From positions 690,733 to 754,732 of the forward strand of contig MNCI01004881.1 of assembly GCA_015680685.1 (NCBI GenBank): a stretch of 64,000 nt of DNA, in the 5' to 3' direction. Positions 44,328-56,850 of the stretch are shown piece after piece (the stretch's first letter is position 1; every line of letters begins with the position of its first letter). Made by a program: the position numbers and the translations under genes. The notes below the pieces were generated by a model, which made no database searches, was not told where the DNA came from, and saw only the letters and a list, made by a program, of their open reading frames with translations. Source of the stretch: Gnetum montanum (taxonomy: Eukaryota; Streptophyta; Gnetopsida; Gnetales; Gnetaceae).

Positions 44328-45124
44328 TGATGAGCCGCGATATCGCATTGGCCCCTGCAATATTGCATACGTGATATTGCGGCCCATCGTCATGTCTATA
44401 AATAAGAGGTGGCTTTCCCTTGTTCACTCATCTAGAGGTAGTCCCTTAGACAAAGTATAGTAGTTTTACCATTCTAGAGTTAGAATAATTTCCATGTGCC
44501 TGTAGTAGGAGTCTCAAAGTGAATGGATCTTTATTCGAGCAAATTGTACCTGAGCACACATTTGTGTACAACAATAAAGATGAACTTTTTGATAAACCTT
44601 GCAGCATATGGACTAAGCTAAATAGGATTTAATTATTGTTAAATGTTTAAATGCTTTCATAGATAATTAATCTCTCCCAACCCTTGACTCTCCTAGTTAA
44701 GTGCATTTAGTATGACCACTTCAAGCATGTGTGTAATGCTTGGTAACCCAGTAACGAGTAGCGTTTGGTAATCCCAGTAGTGTTGCACTAGTTCAAGGTG
44801 TGTGCAGGAAGTGGGAATGGATACTGGTGCTAGGATAATTAGAACTTAGTTAATGAATAGTTAATGAAAGTTAGTCATTTAGTCTCTTTACCTTTCCTCT
44901 ATTAGCATAGGCATTAAAAAGATAAAAGATATAAAAATCATACACCTCAGGCTTACTTAACCATACAACCATGAAAATACAAGTAAGTCTGGGAAGACAA
45001 CGATTGATTAACCTTAAGTGTTCCATTAAGGCATGTAAGCACTTAGTTCTTGGAGTTCGACTAGATCGCACGTGAGATGCTCATATTTGTATGGTTGAGT
45101 GTAGGGGTACCTCTCCACTCATCA
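44328..45124 (+). repeat. 5' LTR of copy D (797 bp)
   Basis: TGATGA...TCATCA. U3 is short with 'gatatcgcat', 'caatattgcatac' and 'gatattgcgg' motifs; TATAAATA at 44397-44404; poly(A) signal AATAAA at 44573-44578. Confidence 0.95.
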
Positions 45125-45125
45125 T

Positions 45126-45143
45126 TGGCGCCGTTGCCAGGGA
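45126..45143 (+). promoter_or_regulatory. Primer binding site of copy D (best preserved)
   Basis: TGGCGCCGTTGCCAGGGA, one base from the Athila-type tRNA-Asp PBS as I know it (TGGCGCCGTTGCCGGGGA). It starts one base after the LTR. Confidence 0.9.
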
Positions 45144-45239
45144 CTTAGTTATTTGTGCGCTACGTAGAACATCGGAAATCATTCATATCATTGGGAGCTA
45201 GAACGAACCCTTAGGGTTGATCAAAAGAAAAATAACATA

Positions 45240-47170
45240 ATGGTAAACAACACACCGAACAAGACTAAAATGTCTTCTTCTTCACACAAAAGCACTTCAC
45301 CACCTAGGAACAACACTAGAGACAGTCGGCGGCATAACACACATAACCAAAATCAGCCAGTTCCTCAACAATTCCATGTGGTATATATTCATCATGATGA
45401 GTACATACCCAACTTGACCTTTATTCTCTATCAAGATGAACAACTGCGTTGGAGAGACTTGGAGGGTAACATAGTGTTGTCCCTAGACCAAGTAGTCCCC
45501 AACATGCTCCTTCGTGCTCTTGCACGAATAGGCATGTCACAATTGTACACAAAGTATGTTGCATGTGATTATGATACAAGGGACTACCATCCCATAGAAG
45601 CATAATGTCAACGAGTCTTGCAACAGGAGAGTTACCACACATCTTTGAATGGCAAATGACCCCATAATGCTCCACTCGTCTTAAGCGAAATTGAGTGTGG
45701 TGAACCTATTTCAATAGGTTCTCCACAAAATGATGTTTCCCCTCCTAATGATGGTGAGGAGGTGATGTATCAAAACCTTCACTCCACGATTCACAACCTT
45801 GGTTCTGATCTCCACGAACACCAAGTGTTCAATGAGGAAACAAAAACACATGATAAGGGTGGACATTATGATTGTCATCACGACCGAGGCCAGGACCACC
45901 AAAGAGAAGGTAAGAAAAATCTTCATGGCGATGGTTCTCCTTCTTCTTCACCTTCATTGTCACATTCACCCTCTCCTTAAGTATCAGGATGCAGTCATAA
46001 GGAACCTAACCGTGAGGATAAGGGTAAGCAAAGTGAGAAACCTTGACAAGAGAGTCGGGAACGAGAATGAGGGAATTCTAGAGAATCACATCATGGAAGA
46101 AGGGAAAGTAGGGAACCACGTAGACATCATAGACTCCATGAAAGAAATGACCATGAAGAACCCCTACTTGCAACCCGAAGCATGTTAGACATCACGAAGG
46201 CTATTAGAATTTCTATAAGGCATCAAAAAGATAGTAGGATCAAGAGATTAGACATGAATAACATTCCACGATTTTAAGGGGGATACAATGCTAATCCTCA
46301 GAATCACTTATAGGCATTTCATGATGCATGTGCCTTGCAGAACATTGAGAATGAATGGAAAAAGCTAAAGTTGTTTTCAAGGACACTAGTAAAAGAAGTA
46401 GAAAGCTGGTACCGGTCTTTAGAACTAGAATCCATTCAAAGGTGGAGTACGATGCTAGAAATGTTTAATGATAAGTATCAAATGTACTCTTGGGTGTCCA
46501 ACCTACGAAAGAAAATCCAAGGATGGAAGCAGGGAACTCATGAACCCTTGGATGTTGCCATGGGCCGATACTATGCACTGTTACATCATTGCCTGAGCCA
46601 TGGTTACTCGCAGCAGGATCAACTACGACATCTCGTAGATGGACTTAGGCATGAAACCAGGAGAATCCTTGGAATGTATGCCCAAGGGAGATTATCAGAG
46701 CTTAGGTCCCATCAAGTCCATAGACTGTTGGAGCAAGTAGCTAAGGAAGAAGGAGAGCTACGTAAGAGAGAAAGTGTGGAAGAGTACAATTGTGATCCTT
46801 CCCTTCAAAAAAGGGGAGTGAGATTCTATGAGGAGGAGGAAGAGTCACCACTCAAAGATATGGTGAATAGGAAAACCTTTCTGCTCCAAAAATTAACAAC
46901 AGAAGTGTTAGAAAAGGTAGACCAAATGTGGGACTCCTTAGATAGTAGATTTGAAACTATTCTCAAAATCATAAAGGAGTCTAAGGAGTGAGGTAGTGAC
47001 TATGATAAAAAGAAAAAGAGGGATTTGGACCATGCACATAACAAAGGTAAGGGTAAAATGGCCATCACTAAAGAAGTTGTGGATTTTGATACGGACAATG
47101 ACAGTGGATGTGAGATATGCCAATATGACCATCCTAAGGGATGTTGCCTAATAATCTCAGATCTGTAAGA
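45240..47170 (+). pseudogene. gag: gag of copy D
   Basis: One frame from ATG 45240 (MVNNTPNKTKMSSSS) with an internal ATG at 45270 aligning with the starts of other copies. The N-terminal 121 codons are open. 46335-46991 is open for 218 codons and contains the gag core ('WYRSLELESIQRWSTMLEMF', 'QGRLSELRSHQVHRLLEQV') and the acidic 'EEEEESPL' block. The Cys cluster is CEICQYDHPKGCC (47111-47149). About ten stops and no frameshift. Confidence 0.9.
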
Positions 47171-47795
47171 GTCTAGGGTGTATGCACTTAACCCATGGCT
47201 TAACAAACGACAAGCACCCTGATGATTACCTTATCCCTAAGGTAATCCAAGGCAGTTCCACCAACCATTAACATATTATCTAAGTGGAACTCCACCACAA
47301 CCTATTGAGCAACACCAGCAGTGGCAATATCCATAGTCATGGGGAATGTCACTGCCAAGGCAACAATACCCTTACCGGCAACTGGATCCATATGGCTATT
47401 ACGTGTAGTAGCCAATCTCTCCATGTGACTCTGTTGTTCATGTGACTCCAAAACATCACCACAAAGCTCCAGAGTATTACAGGACTCCTTCTACTAAGAG
47501 AGATACATCACATACATACCATCATCCAAATCCATCCACAACTCTCACACCGATAGCTCCGTTACCACCTGCTCCAGCAATGCAAGGGGAACTCCCCACT
47601 CAACCGCAGGAACGCAATGCTACAAGAGCTATAAACCTTGAACCTGCTGCTGGTTTTGACAACCATATAAAGAGAAGATTCTTCTTCAGAACCAACAACC
47701 CAACCAAGCTCTCACAACCAGAAGCGATTGAGTCTCTGAATGCTCCTCCATCAAATAAGGCTTCAGAGCTCCCTTCAAACCAAAAATAGAGCTCA
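47171..47795 (+). other. Gag-protease linker of copy D (in frame)
   Basis: Open for 115 codons at 47442-47789 in the gag frame: His/Pro/Thr-rich ('TYHHPNPSTTLTPIAPLPPA'), then 'GFDNHIKRRFFFRTNN'. The unbroken frame supports a single gag-pol polyprotein in the ancestor. Confidence 0.7.
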
Positions 47796-48331
47796 ATGCA
47801 CACGGTTATGTTAACACATATCATCATTGACTGGATCAAGGAGGGCCACCTTCTCAGGAAATTCTCTGATCTTGGAAGTCCTTTAATCTATCTCCAAGTC
47901 ACTGGGAATAAACGATGTAAAGCTCTTCTAAACTTAGATTCCAGAGTCAACTTAATATCACAAGAGATGTATAAAGCCTATAACTTGCCTCCACTAGAGG
48001 AGAGCAATATTCTCTTAGAGTTGGCTGACTAGTCCATCACTGTTCCCTTGGGACTGGTGGAGGACATCATTACCACAATGTGTGGTTGGTCATACCCAAC
48101 TGATTTCCTAGTGATACAAGTAAACAATGACAAAGGGGACTTCCCAATAATAATGGGAAGGGCATGGCTCAGTACCATAAACCCATGCCTAGGAATCCAT
48201 GATCTTTCTCTGGAAATATCTAAGGAAAACACTTTTGGGAAGATCGAGAAGAAGATAGTTCCATGCATCACATACAGTGATACAAGGGGTGATTATGTAC
48301 AGGAATGTTCAACATTTCCTACATGCAACTA
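47796..48331 (+). pseudogene. pol: Protease of copy D (catalytic Asp to Asn)
   Basis: Same frame as gag. Catalytic region reads LLNLDSRVNLIS where copy A has RLDSGSAVNLIS: the catalytic Asp codon GAC is AAC at 47931-47933 and Gly is Asp. The fold region 'TMCGWSYPTDFLVIQV' and 'FPIIMGRAWLS' is preserved and 48048-48331 is open. One stop (TAG 48030) splits the domain. Confidence 0.87.
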
Positions 48332-48736
48332 GTGTGCCCAAGAAATTAACATACAAAATGGCTGTATGTAGCAACCACACAACAAGTAGACACCCAGTGG
48401 TTGACAACTAATCAAGAGAGCAACTCACCAACATGCATGGAACTAACTGGGGGACCAACTTGTGTCCACGTAGAAAGCATAGATGCACTGGAGCAAGAGT
48501 GTCGCCAACTTCCAACCCTTAACCTAAAAAAATCAATTGGGGGAAGTTGGAAACTCCTAAAATATTTGAACAAATGCTCTGATAGGAAAATACTAGTCGA
48601 TGTGCAATAGACCAAACCTTATCATGAATCTAAAATGGTCAATGCACATAACACATCAGAGAAAAGATGACCTCATTCATTATTTTGGATCTCCCCCTTC
48701 CAAGTTAGTCATGGGAGAGACAGCCACCTATGCTAA
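48332..48736 (+). pseudogene. pol: Pol deletion join and integrase tail of copy D
   Basis: 48401-48570 aligns with the protease-RT linker of copy A (3840-3990). At about 48575 it jumps to the last part of integrase ('gatgtgcaatagaccaaacc', compare copy B 23350-23370) and ends at the conserved 'ccacctatgctaa'. RT, RNase H and the integrase core are absent. Confidence 0.75.
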
Positions 48737-50621
48737 TCAGTCAAGGCTCTCAATTCCTTTTAATTTTTTTTTACACATTTTTGTTTTACAAATTTCTTTA
48801 ACTTTTCTTGTTTTTATTTTACAACATCATTCATACTTTTTCGTTTATTTGTGTGTTTACTTATTTTTTTTAAGTTTGTCACCTAATAAGTGCTCTTGAT
48901 GATGGTATGAATTGTAATCCATTGATTGCTAATGTTTTTTTTTACCTTTGAGTTATGATGTTGATACTAAGGTATGGTTCTTTTGATATAATAGGCAGTG
49001 AGTCCATGTCATCCATGCATCCATGAATTTCAATGGTCTCTCTTGGTTTGGAATTGTACAGTCCCCTTCTTGAAACAATAAGAACTATCAACAAATTGGT
49101 GACTGGGTATTTCTCAAACTAAGGAAGGATTCAAGGATTGAAAAGGGTATGACTTCAAGGGAACTTGATGCACTTGTGCTGGCCATTCTCTTGGGTGCTT
49201 GGATGTTTTCTTCTTGAGTCTTCCGTACCATTCTGACACTACTCCATTATTAGGAAGTTGAGCTAATAAAAATAATAAGTCTTTGCATGCTGTGGTTCTC
49301 ACACAAAACACAAAAAAAAAAAAAAAAAAACAATGGGAATTCAAAGCACACCCCTTAGATGAAATAATCCTTTGGGCTACAAGCACTAGTTAGGGAACTA
49401 AATAAACATGTTCCCTCTAACTAAGGCCCCTTCTCACTTCCTACTTTCTCCTTTTTTGTTTTGTCAGAATGGTGGTGACTCTTTGGCAGAAGCATTCTTG
49501 TTACTTTAGGTGGATGGATTAGCCAAATGTATTAATGCGAAGTCACTGGATGTGGATTTTTTTAGGCTGGATTTGGAATGAGATCTACTAAGTCACTTTA
49601 ATCATTAATACATAAGGGGTTGTACACCACCTTGTTCTTGAGACTCCATTCCATTCTCTTCTTACCATAAATCTTTCCCCATTGTACACCTCATTGCCGG
49701 TTGTATCAATAGTCCATCTTTTGGTTGATCCATTGTTTGCTTTTTGATAAACTCTTGTGGTTAAGACTTTAACTCTTGTTTCCAAATGGCATTTCCAGAG
49801 CCTACAAACTCTTCGAATGTAGGATTGTTAGGGCATTATGGGCATGATCTTGCTTTGGGGAGGACCCACTAACATTCCTATTTGATCCATCTGTTAATTT
49901 CTTTCCCTCAAACATTTTTCGAAATCACCATTCATTTTGTTCATCTCCATCTTTGATATCCATTTTATTGGCATTTTCATTGTTTCTTTTTCTGCATCTT
50001 TCTTATTCCTTACCTTTTTCCATTCTCTCGCTACCAGAGGTTCGCTCTTAGTCATGGGGGTCCTGGTCCAATTTTTTCGATTTTCTCTTAACCCCTACAC
50101 CTCGGGTAGTCACCAGTATTATATCTCCAGATCCACATTAGCCATATCACAACTTAGCCAATGGACCTTATGCTGAGGCAAGGTATCAACTGCATTTTGA
50201 CTCATTTATCCTTGCTAATATTAGACTGTGTTGTGTGTGTAGATGGAAATCTTACAACAACGGATTGGATCTGGAGGAAACACTTGGAATGGACTGGTGC
50301 TGAAGAAGTTATGCAAGGAACAAGATTGATGATGTGCTTATGGGTGGATAGCAGAAAGTGCAATCTTGGCGTCAGCAACAACAAACTTCTTCTTTTCTCT
50401 CTCTCTTTTCTCTTCTCTCTCAGCTACCAAATAAGGCTGGATGTCAAATGTGTATAGTGTTCACTCTTGTTGTCATGAACACTAATTTGTCATGTATTGT
50501 AATGATGATCTATTCACATGTCACCCCATTCACCATTAGTTTCATTCAAGTCAATAATCTCATACCTTGCCAATATTTTGTATGGAACTCGAGGATGATT
50601 TTTCATTCAGTCATGGGGGTA
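48737..50621 (+). other. 3' region of copy D
   Basis: T-rich post-pol tract, a poly-A run (about 49312-49330), PPT-like 'agtcatgggggtcc' at about 50050, and acceptor-like GTGTAG|ATG at 50237-50245 followed by a ~380-base remnant before the LTR. Collinear with copy B; lacks the 3-kb ORF of copy A. Confidence 0.65.
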
Positions 50622-51414
50622 TGATGAGCTGTGATATCGCATCGGCCCTTGTGATATCACATACACAATATCATGGCCTGCTGTCATGTCTATAAATAAG
50701 AGGTGGCTTTCCCTTGTTCACTCATCTAGAGTTAGTCCCTTAGCTAATCTATAGCAGTTTTACTATTCCAGAGTTAGAATAATTTCCATGTGCCCGTAGT
50801 AGGAGTCTCAAAGTGAATAGATCTTTATTCGGAAAAATTGTACCTGAGGACAAATTTGTGTACAGTAATAAAGACGAACTTTCTAATAAACCTTGCAGCA
50901 TATGGACTAAGCTAAATAGGATTTAATTATTGTTAAATGTTTAAATGCTTTCCTAGATAATTAATCTCTCTCAAGCCTTGACTCTCCTAGTTAAGTGCAT
51001 TTAGTACGACTGCTTCGAGCACATGTGTAACCCTTGGTAACCCAGTAACAAGTAGCTTTTGGTAATCCCAGTAGTGTTGCACTCATTCAGGGTGTGTGCA
51101 GCAAGTGGGAACGAATACTGGTGCTGGGATAATTAGAACTTAGTTAATGAATAGTTAATGAAAGTTAGTCATTTAGTCTCTTCACCTTTCCTCTATTAGC
51201 ATAGGTGTTAAAAAGATAAAATATATAAAAATCATATACCTCAGGCTTACTTAACCATACAACCATGATAATACAAGTCTGGGAAGACAACGACTAATTA
51301 ACCTTAAGTGTCCCATTAAGGTGCGTAAGCACTTAGTCCTTGGAGTTCAACCAGATCACGTGTGAGATGCTTGTATTCGTATGGTTGAGTGTAGGGGTAC
51401 CTCACCACTCATTA
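50622..51414 (+). repeat. 3' LTR of copy D (793 bp)
   Basis: TGATGA start after 'cagtcatgggggta'; end TCATTA (one change from TCATCA) followed by the target duplication. TATA box at about 50691-50698. Confidence 0.94.
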
Positions 51415-51419
51415 GTCAT

Positions 51420-53220
51420 GCTAGGGAAGTGGAAATGAGGTGCCTTGAATGGTTTGGTTGATCAGACAGGGACTTATGTGGTGTAAAAATAATCGTTTGT
51501 AAAGGAGTTTATGGAGCATTATGCGTGGGAACTAGGACAACAATTGAGAGTGTAGCGTAGAGTCTTAGCTCAAAAAATAATGACTTAAGCATGCAAATGC
51601 ATATTGAGAATAGAGAAATGTAATGCTAAAAATTTAAAACGAATGCTGAGAAAGAAAATGAAACAAAATTTTGGGAGTAGAGAAATGCACCACCCCAAAA
51701 CTGGGGAGCATAACGTTTGCTTGAAAAAGATGTGAAAATGATGCATGACATCAGATAGGAACAACGGTAGCATAGTGGTGTGGTCATAGTCTCTGGGACA
51801 TTAGGAACATAGTGCTAGCAGCTACAAGGGAGGTTGGGCCTATTTGGTTGGCTGTCATCATGCTCTATGTGTGCAAGGAAAGACTAAGTCATGGTACTTG
51901 CCAAGGTGTCAAGCTTGGATGCTCAAGTGTGAGAGTAGCGAAGATGCTAGGAATGATTAAATGCTCAATGCTCTTATGATTTTCCAACCCCTAAAGTGCT
52001 AATTGTTAAGGTATTTATAGGACTAGGTTTAGCATGAAATGCAGGTCGTGCACCACATGGCATGAGCGTAGATGGGTTACACTGACATGTTATGCTCTTT
52101 GTAGCAAAGTGTCATGCTTTGTAGGATAAGAACAGGAACCTAGAGACTACCAAACTATGACCACACGACATGGACTACATGTGCCAGAGTTTGAGAGACT
52201 TCCATGTACCTACAAATAGTTTCAAAATAATGCAACTTGGAGACTATGTTTTGGGACTACGTCTTACTCCTCTTTCAAGTAGGGTCAAGTGTAGGGACAA
52301 TTTTGGAGATCAATGGGGGGTGCAAAAGACATGAAAATTGCTGATCTTGGTTGTTGGAGTGACATTAGAGTTGAGATGAAGGTCAATGCTAAGTTTTGGA
52401 AGCTTCTGGAGGCTTTCGGAGGAATTTTCCTGGTGTCAAGTTGGCTACACTGCACAATGTAGTAGAGTGTAGCAAGAACACTTAATGAAATTTTGCAAAA
52501 TTTAACTTGCCACACCCGTCACACTATCTATGTTGCATAGCATAGCAGAATGTAGCATGAATACTTTGTCAAATTCTCATGAAATCTACAATGTTCCTTC
52601 ATGGCACAATGGCCACACTCTGAGGTGTAGCAAGATGGGTAACCTTGGAAGTTAGAAAATGTTCTAAATGCATCTTCCATGTCAAGCTATCTTGATAAAT
52701 TCTTGTCCAACACTTAGGCAAAATTGGATCCTAAAAATTATGTCAAGCTTGCTACGCTGTGTAGCATAGTAGAGTGTAGCAACTTGAGAGAGAGAAAATT
52801 TACCAAACTATTTTTTCCATCCTAAGCACTTTTGATAGACTCTAGCCTAGTACTTAGGTGGATTGGCAACTAGGACATGTGTCAAGCTAGGCATGCTAGA
52901 GGGCATAGCAAGCTTGAAAGCCTGGGAGATAGAAGATTTACTAAACTATTTGGTCCATCCCAAGCAATCCTTGACCACTTTTGGCTTGACATTTGTGCAA
53001 ACTAGCCATGGAAGTGTATGCTATGTTGGCCATGCTAGGGAGCATAGCAGGTAGACTTAGAAAATTTTTGCAAAAAATAGGACTTGAGGGGTGCTACACT
53101 ATCTACACTATAGAGCGTAACACCAAACTTAGAAAAATTGTGCCCAAGTTTTGACACTTAGACAAATCTACCGTTAAACTACAAAAGCCCAAAATTGGTG
53201 GTGTTTCATTGGCCCCTCTT
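51420..53220. other. Repeat-rich, LTR-like region left of element G
   Basis: No coding gene found. A minus-strand TATA-like box ('gtatttatagg', about 52010-52020) and diverged repeats of 'tgctacrctgtgtagcata(g)' and 'cttagaaaaattgt' (52430-53170) recur in the same orientation at 59750-59960. This is compatible with a long, reversed 3' LTR of element G, but I could not find both LTR ends. Confidence 0.4.
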
Positions 53221-53263
53221 TGTTGACATTTGGAGGATCGACCCAAGAGATGTCAACAAAGAC
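53218..53263. repeat. Hairpin with 12-bp perfect arms
   Basis: CTTTGTTGACAT and ATGTCAACAAAG are exact reverse complements separated by about 20 nt. TGTTGACA...TGTCAACA could mark an LTR terminus. Confidence 0.85.
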
Positions 53264-54699
53264 TAAAAATCATCATGATGAACATGACACCAACACTATT
53301 TGTCAAGGCCCGCTTGGATGACACTTCACTATGCTTGAGAGTGTCAAGGAAATGAGGTATGATAGGGAATAGTTTAGGGATATGGGTCAAGGGAAAATGG
53401 ATGGAGAGGATAACTACAAGATGCAACATCATGATGGCTCATTTCCAAAGCATGATCCCTTGTTGGAGTGCTTGTGAGGGAGTTAGCATGTGGAGATGGC
53501 CTACCCATTGGATTTTGACCCCTTGTCAAAGTGTTGGTAAGATGGTCAATCCAAGGCTGGACAGGTTGCAAGATGGAAACTATGCCATTTGACTTGGGCA
53601 CTTGGCTTGTTCCATTTGTTTTTCTTTTTCTTTTTTTCATCTTCCCTCTTTTTTTTGTTTTGTTTTTTTGTCTTTTCTTTTTGTCTTTTGCTTCCTTTTG
53701 TGTTTTCGGGCGAACTGCATGCCAACATTTTCTTAAAGGAAATTGCATCACATCTATAGGACAAGGCATTTCTCCCTAGGATGAGTTTTATTACATTCAT
53801 TTGGGGCTTTGATTAGCCCACAAAGACTCCCCATGGGATGAGTTGTGTTATGCTCATCATGGGTTCAACGATTATCTACAGGAAAGGTTCCAAATGCATT
53901 GGGAAAGTTTGCAAGGGGTGTGGGAGATTGCAAGATCAAGAGGTAGAGGTTAATTGGCTAGGGGAATGGTAGAGATGTGCACTCTTAAGTAGCTAGGCAA
54001 GCCAAAGTGGAAACATCAGAATAGTGCAGTGCCTTGCCACTGCGATGAAACAAACCCTTGAACAATGCCACCAAGGCTTCATCCTACAAATGCAACATAG
54101 AGAAAATAAGAAAAACAACCACCATGTGAGATGAGGGAAAAGTCTTGTTTGCTAGGGGCATTGCAAGGGTTACGAGTGTTGCGTCAGCTGTGGGTGCATA
54201 CAATGTCCAAAGTAGGAAGACCGGTGTAGGCGTCAATAGTGGCAGGATGGGAAAGCTCCAGCAACCACACTAGAAGCAAGCACCCAAGTGGCTAGAGGTG
54301 ATGGTGATGTAGGTGCTTAGGAGTTTTCACTAAAGGTAGGAGCCAAGAAACTCAACCGCAAGGCAAGAAGCCATGTTGCTAAATGCTCTTCCAAACTTAG
54401 GCGATGGTAAGGGTCGGAGGATGGCAGTGTTGTGGTTGGGTCACAGTACTGCTGGGACTCTAGTGAGTGCTAATGATGGTGAGAACTACAACTAGGATGA
54501 TTGGTGCTAGTGATAGTAGCTCCAAAAGGTTAGCAAGATGCCAAAAGGCATCTCCGGAAGATCAGCAAGATGTCAGGGATAGTGACAGTGTAAATGTCCC
54601 ATAGGGTTTTTTTCTTGATGACATGAACCTCATTCTGGAATTGCAATGCCCCACCTCATCTTGTCCGAGAGGTGTGGGTAGGTGATGGAGGATTAGAAG
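53264..54699. other. Region without recognised genes
   Basis: Non-coding by inspection. A long pyrimidine-rich tract (53608-53700, T/C with few purines) gives low-complexity ORFs on the minus strand. Later sequence is GGTGATGGTG-like and simple. Confidence 0.45.
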
Positions 54700-55010
54700 T
54701 ATTCTTGCTTGTTTGTCTATAGAACTATGTGTGTTAAACTGTAGATTCTGAACTACGATTACATGTTGTGCTAGTTTAAGGTCCTAGCAGACCATGATCC
54801 CAATTTAAGGTTTGCGTGGACCTTGATGTGCCAGTTTAAGGTCCTAGTAAACCACTATGCTAGTTTAACATCATAGCAGATGGTGGATGGCTAGTTTAAG
54901 GTCTTAGTGGACCATGTTGTGGGTGCTAGTTTAGTTTCATAGCCTAAGAACATTCTATGCTAGTTTAACATCGTAACAGATGTCTATGCAAGTTTAATGT
55001 TGTAGTGGAC
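54700..55010. repeat. Degenerate 'gctagtttaaggtc' tandem repeats
   Basis: About seven diverged units of TGCTAGTTTAAGGTCCTAGC followed by 'agacca' or similar. A further single unit lies at 58552-58580 on the other side of the element G pol, in the same orientation. Confidence 0.75.
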
Positions 55011-55051
55011 ATGCACTTACCTTGCTTCTATCATTAGTGTGATACTACATA

Positions 55052-56090
55052 TTAGGTGTAGTATGGCTTCAAGTATGAGTGGTTTATAGGATTGGTAAAC
55101 TCATTTCCATCCAGATCAACGAGCTTGAAGGTTCCATTGTCATACACTTTTATGACCAAGAATGACCCTTCCCAGTTGGCTAAGAACTTGTCCATATGCT
55201 CGAAAATGACCTTGAGGACTAGGTTACCCTTCTTGATTGGGAATTGATGTTGATTATGATGGTGCTTTTGCCATTTCTTTTCTTGATACACTCAATGTAA
55301 TCAAGTATTTGCATGTGCTCTTCCTCTATAGAGTCGAGGTCGATGGTTCTCAACTTGTTATTCTGAACCTCATTAATGATGCTCAAGAGGATCATGTAGA
55401 GAAATGGAACTTGTAGTTCAAGAGGCAACATTGCTTCAGATCCCACAAGACTATATGGCATCTTACCTATCGTTGTTCATGCCATAGTGCATAGACTAGT
55501 TGTTCATGCCATTGTCACTTGCTATTGTTAAGAATCCTATTTAGAAGGCTGACGATGACCTTGTTTGTAGCCTTCACTTGATCATTTTCCTATGGATATC
55601 ATGGTGATGAGAAGTAATGTTTAATGCCAAAGTTTTCATAGAAGGCTTTGGTCTTTGCACTACTTTATTGTAGCTCATTATCTATGACTATAGTCATGTG
55701 AAGATCAAATAGGATCACTATGTTATCTAGGATGAATTTGCAAACCTACTGTGATGTTGTCTTCCTCAGGGAAATGGCTTCAACCCACTTTGCGAATATT
55801 CAGTTGCAGTAATAATGAAGCTATGTCCTACAAAAGACATAGGCATTCTAGGCCCAATGATATCTAATTCCCAACATTGGAACGACCATGTGATCTGTGT
55901 AGTATGCAGTTCAGTGGGTGGCACGTGCATTAGGTTTCCATGCCACTAACATATGTTACATGTCTTGACCTTGGAAATGCAATTGCACTCTATGTAAGGC
56001 TAGTAATAGCCTAGATGCCTAATTTTTGTTGCCATTGCTGCTAATGTAAGTTAACAGTATTCCATCATGGGATTTGTGACATAAGGTGTT
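55052..56090 (-). pseudogene. pol: Integrase of element G (Tat lineage)
   Basis: The C-terminal part 55461-55052: 'MPYSLVGSEAMLPLELQVP' and 'LANWEGSFLVIKVYDNGTFK' followed by 'LVDLDGNEFTNPI', typical of Tat-type integrases. Reading right through stops: 'WELDIIGPRMPMSF' (first Asp), 'TIVIDNELQ' (second Asp) and 'DQVKATNK' where Glu is expected (E-to-K). Many stops and frameshifts. Confidence 0.82.
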
Positions 56091-56099
56091 ATCACCTAC

Positions 56100-56850
56100 A
56101 AGAACGTATTGCCGTTGTCATTTTGGTACCATGTCTTTTTGGGCAAAGGTTAAATTTTGTAGCGGCTGTACTTGTTGGAGGTATGTCTTAATATCATCAT
56201 ACCACTCTTGGACGTGAGCTATGCTTATGGATGCGATGCTTGTTGTGTGAGTAATAGGTTCAGTGCAATCCATTATTGAAGTGGGCAAAGTGGAAAACAT
56301 GTTTGGCACTATGCTTAAGGCTAGAGTAGCTAATGCGTTAGCTATGGTATTTTCATTGTGGGGGATATGTTGGACATCTATAGTTGCAAATTGTTTAAGC
56401 AAGTGCTTCACCAAATCATAGTAAGGTTGTAGATGTTGTGCCTTACAAGCATAAACCTCTGTGACTTGGTTAATGACTAGCTACGAATCACCTCAGACTA
56501 CTATGTTTTGAATTCCTAACCCTTGGGTTGCTAAGGCACCTCTAAGAAGACCTTCATGCTTTGCCACATTGTTTGTGCAAGGAAATGTAAAATGATATGC
56601 AAAGGGTTAGATCTCCCTAGAGGGAAACATGATAACGATAACAACACTACCACCTTGTGTGGTTGAAGCATCGTCAAAGTGTAAAATGACCTTAAAGTTT
56701 GTGAGTACTTGACTTATACTGTTAACATGCTCATTCGAGAACTCCGGATCTATTATTGCTTGATTATCTATAGGTGAAGCCATGAGTTGTGTGACTATTG
56801 CTTGACCTTTTTTGGATGCTTTCGCTATATAGTGTAGGTTAAACTCCATG
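56100..56850 (-). pseudogene. pol: Second (archaeal-type) RNase H of element G
   Basis: 56849-56607 ends in 'KVILHFDDASTTQGGSVVIV', the first strand with catalytic Asp. The region then continues through 'HEGLLRGALATQGLGIQ' (Glu), a 'GDSQLV'-like Asp site with a stop beside it, and 'ENTIANALATLALSI' (56414-56118) where the last Asp is Asn. A second RNase H after the standard one is a hallmark of the Tat clade of Ty3/gypsy. Confidence 0.78.

Larger units (their letters stand above)
44323..51419 (+). mobile_element. Copy D: Athila-type element with intact LTR pair and target duplication
   Basis: 5' LTR 44328-45124, PBS, gag-protease, a deletion removing RT-RNase H-most of integrase, 3' region, PPT, 3' LTR 50622-51414. 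The 5-bp target duplication GTCAT is perfect at 44323-44327 and 51415-51419. The LTRs differ by scattered, mostly C/T and G/A changes (roughly several percent by eye), so the insertion is not recent. Without RT and integrase it could only have moved with help in trans, unless the deletion came later. Confidence 0.95.

Noticed and set aside
53374-53800. Lys-rich ORFs on the minus strand
   Set aside because: They come from the long pyrimidine-rich tract at 53608-53700; low complexity, no domain.
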